This document shows positions 63,956 to 64,000 of a DNA stretch of 64,000 nucleotides, one piece after another. The position numbers were made by a program, and so were the translations under genes. This DNA is from Paracoccaceae bacterium (GTDB lineage: Bacteria; Pseudomonadota; Alphaproteobacteria; Rhodobacterales; Rhodobacteraceae): NCBI GenBank assembly GCA_022763485.1, contig JALEGX010000145.1:1-64000 (forward strand), written 5' to 3'. Position 1 is the stretch's first letter, and each line of letters starts with the position of its first letter. The notes under the pieces are model-generated. The model saw only the letters and a program-made list of their open reading frames with translations, did no database searches and was not told the origin of the DNA.

Positions 63956-64000
63956 CCGGCTGGCACAGGATAAGCCTTTAGGCGACTTTGGCGCAGACAG

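Overview
The window reads as a chromosomal segment of an alphaproteobacterium of the order Rhodobacterales, most likely the Roseobacter group (Ruegeria/Phaeobacter-like). The support is a high-GC genome, the gene order ybgC-tolQRAB-pal-cpoB-tilS-ftsH, ychF, a non-pyrrolysine MttB beside an FAD/GcvT demethylase, a fused indolepyruvate oxidoreductase, a peptide ABC operon, and an intergenic repeat of a type I associate with roseobacters. Genus assignment is inference. Genes are dense: no gap between genes exceeds 300 bases, and I saw no tRNA, rRNA, CRISPR array, insertion sequence or prophage.

Layout. (1) 83-11673, minus strand: ychF, a nucleoside hydrolase, ybgC, the Tol-Pal cell-envelope genes, tilS, ftsH and, after a terminator, a MOSC protein. 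(2) 11874-18153: a PagL-like outer-membrane protein, trpA, an H-NOX sensor overlapping a hybrid histidine kinase (minus strand), lldD behind a perfect palindrome, rplY and pth. (3) 18226-26887, plus strand: a serine beta-lactamase-family hydrolase, a DUF2237 protein, pcaD/alpha-beta hydrolase/pcaB with overlapping ends, a TetA-type efflux pump, a zinc alcohol dehydrogenase, an atypical enolase-superfamily protein and a SqrR/BigR-type persulfide-sensing repressor. (4) 26915-40439: an FAH-family enzyme, a degenerate ABC-exporter-like protein ending in a cyclic-nucleotide-binding domain, a small DUF3307 membrane protein, and a three-gene minus-strand operon encoding a LysM/FecR/Ig-like secreted protein, a 1630-residue PKD-repeat protein and a membrane adenylate cyclase. 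(5) 40614-44615: an Lrp/AsnC regulator divergent from a fused indolepyruvate:ferredoxin oxidoreductase. (6) 44771-49378: a methylamine/betaine-type demethylation operon (FAD/GcvT dehydrogenase, MttB, TetR). (7) 49541-53988: an M23 lipoprotein, a glutathione S-transferase, ackA with a MaoC-Pta fusion, and a small methyltransferase. (8) 54262-63829: a Yej-type peptide ABC operon with a CoA-transferase-like gene translationally coupled at its end, then a large MscS-type channel.

The most intriguing part is region 4. A membrane class III adenylate cyclase is co-transcribed with two very large secreted beta-domain proteins. Close by is an ABC-like membrane protein whose nucleotide-binding motifs are all degraded but whose C-terminal cyclic-nucleotide pocket looks intact. 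I propose, as inference only, that they form a cAMP-linked envelope sensing or assembly system. The same ABC gene also lacks an ordinary start codon where its conserved N-terminus should begin.
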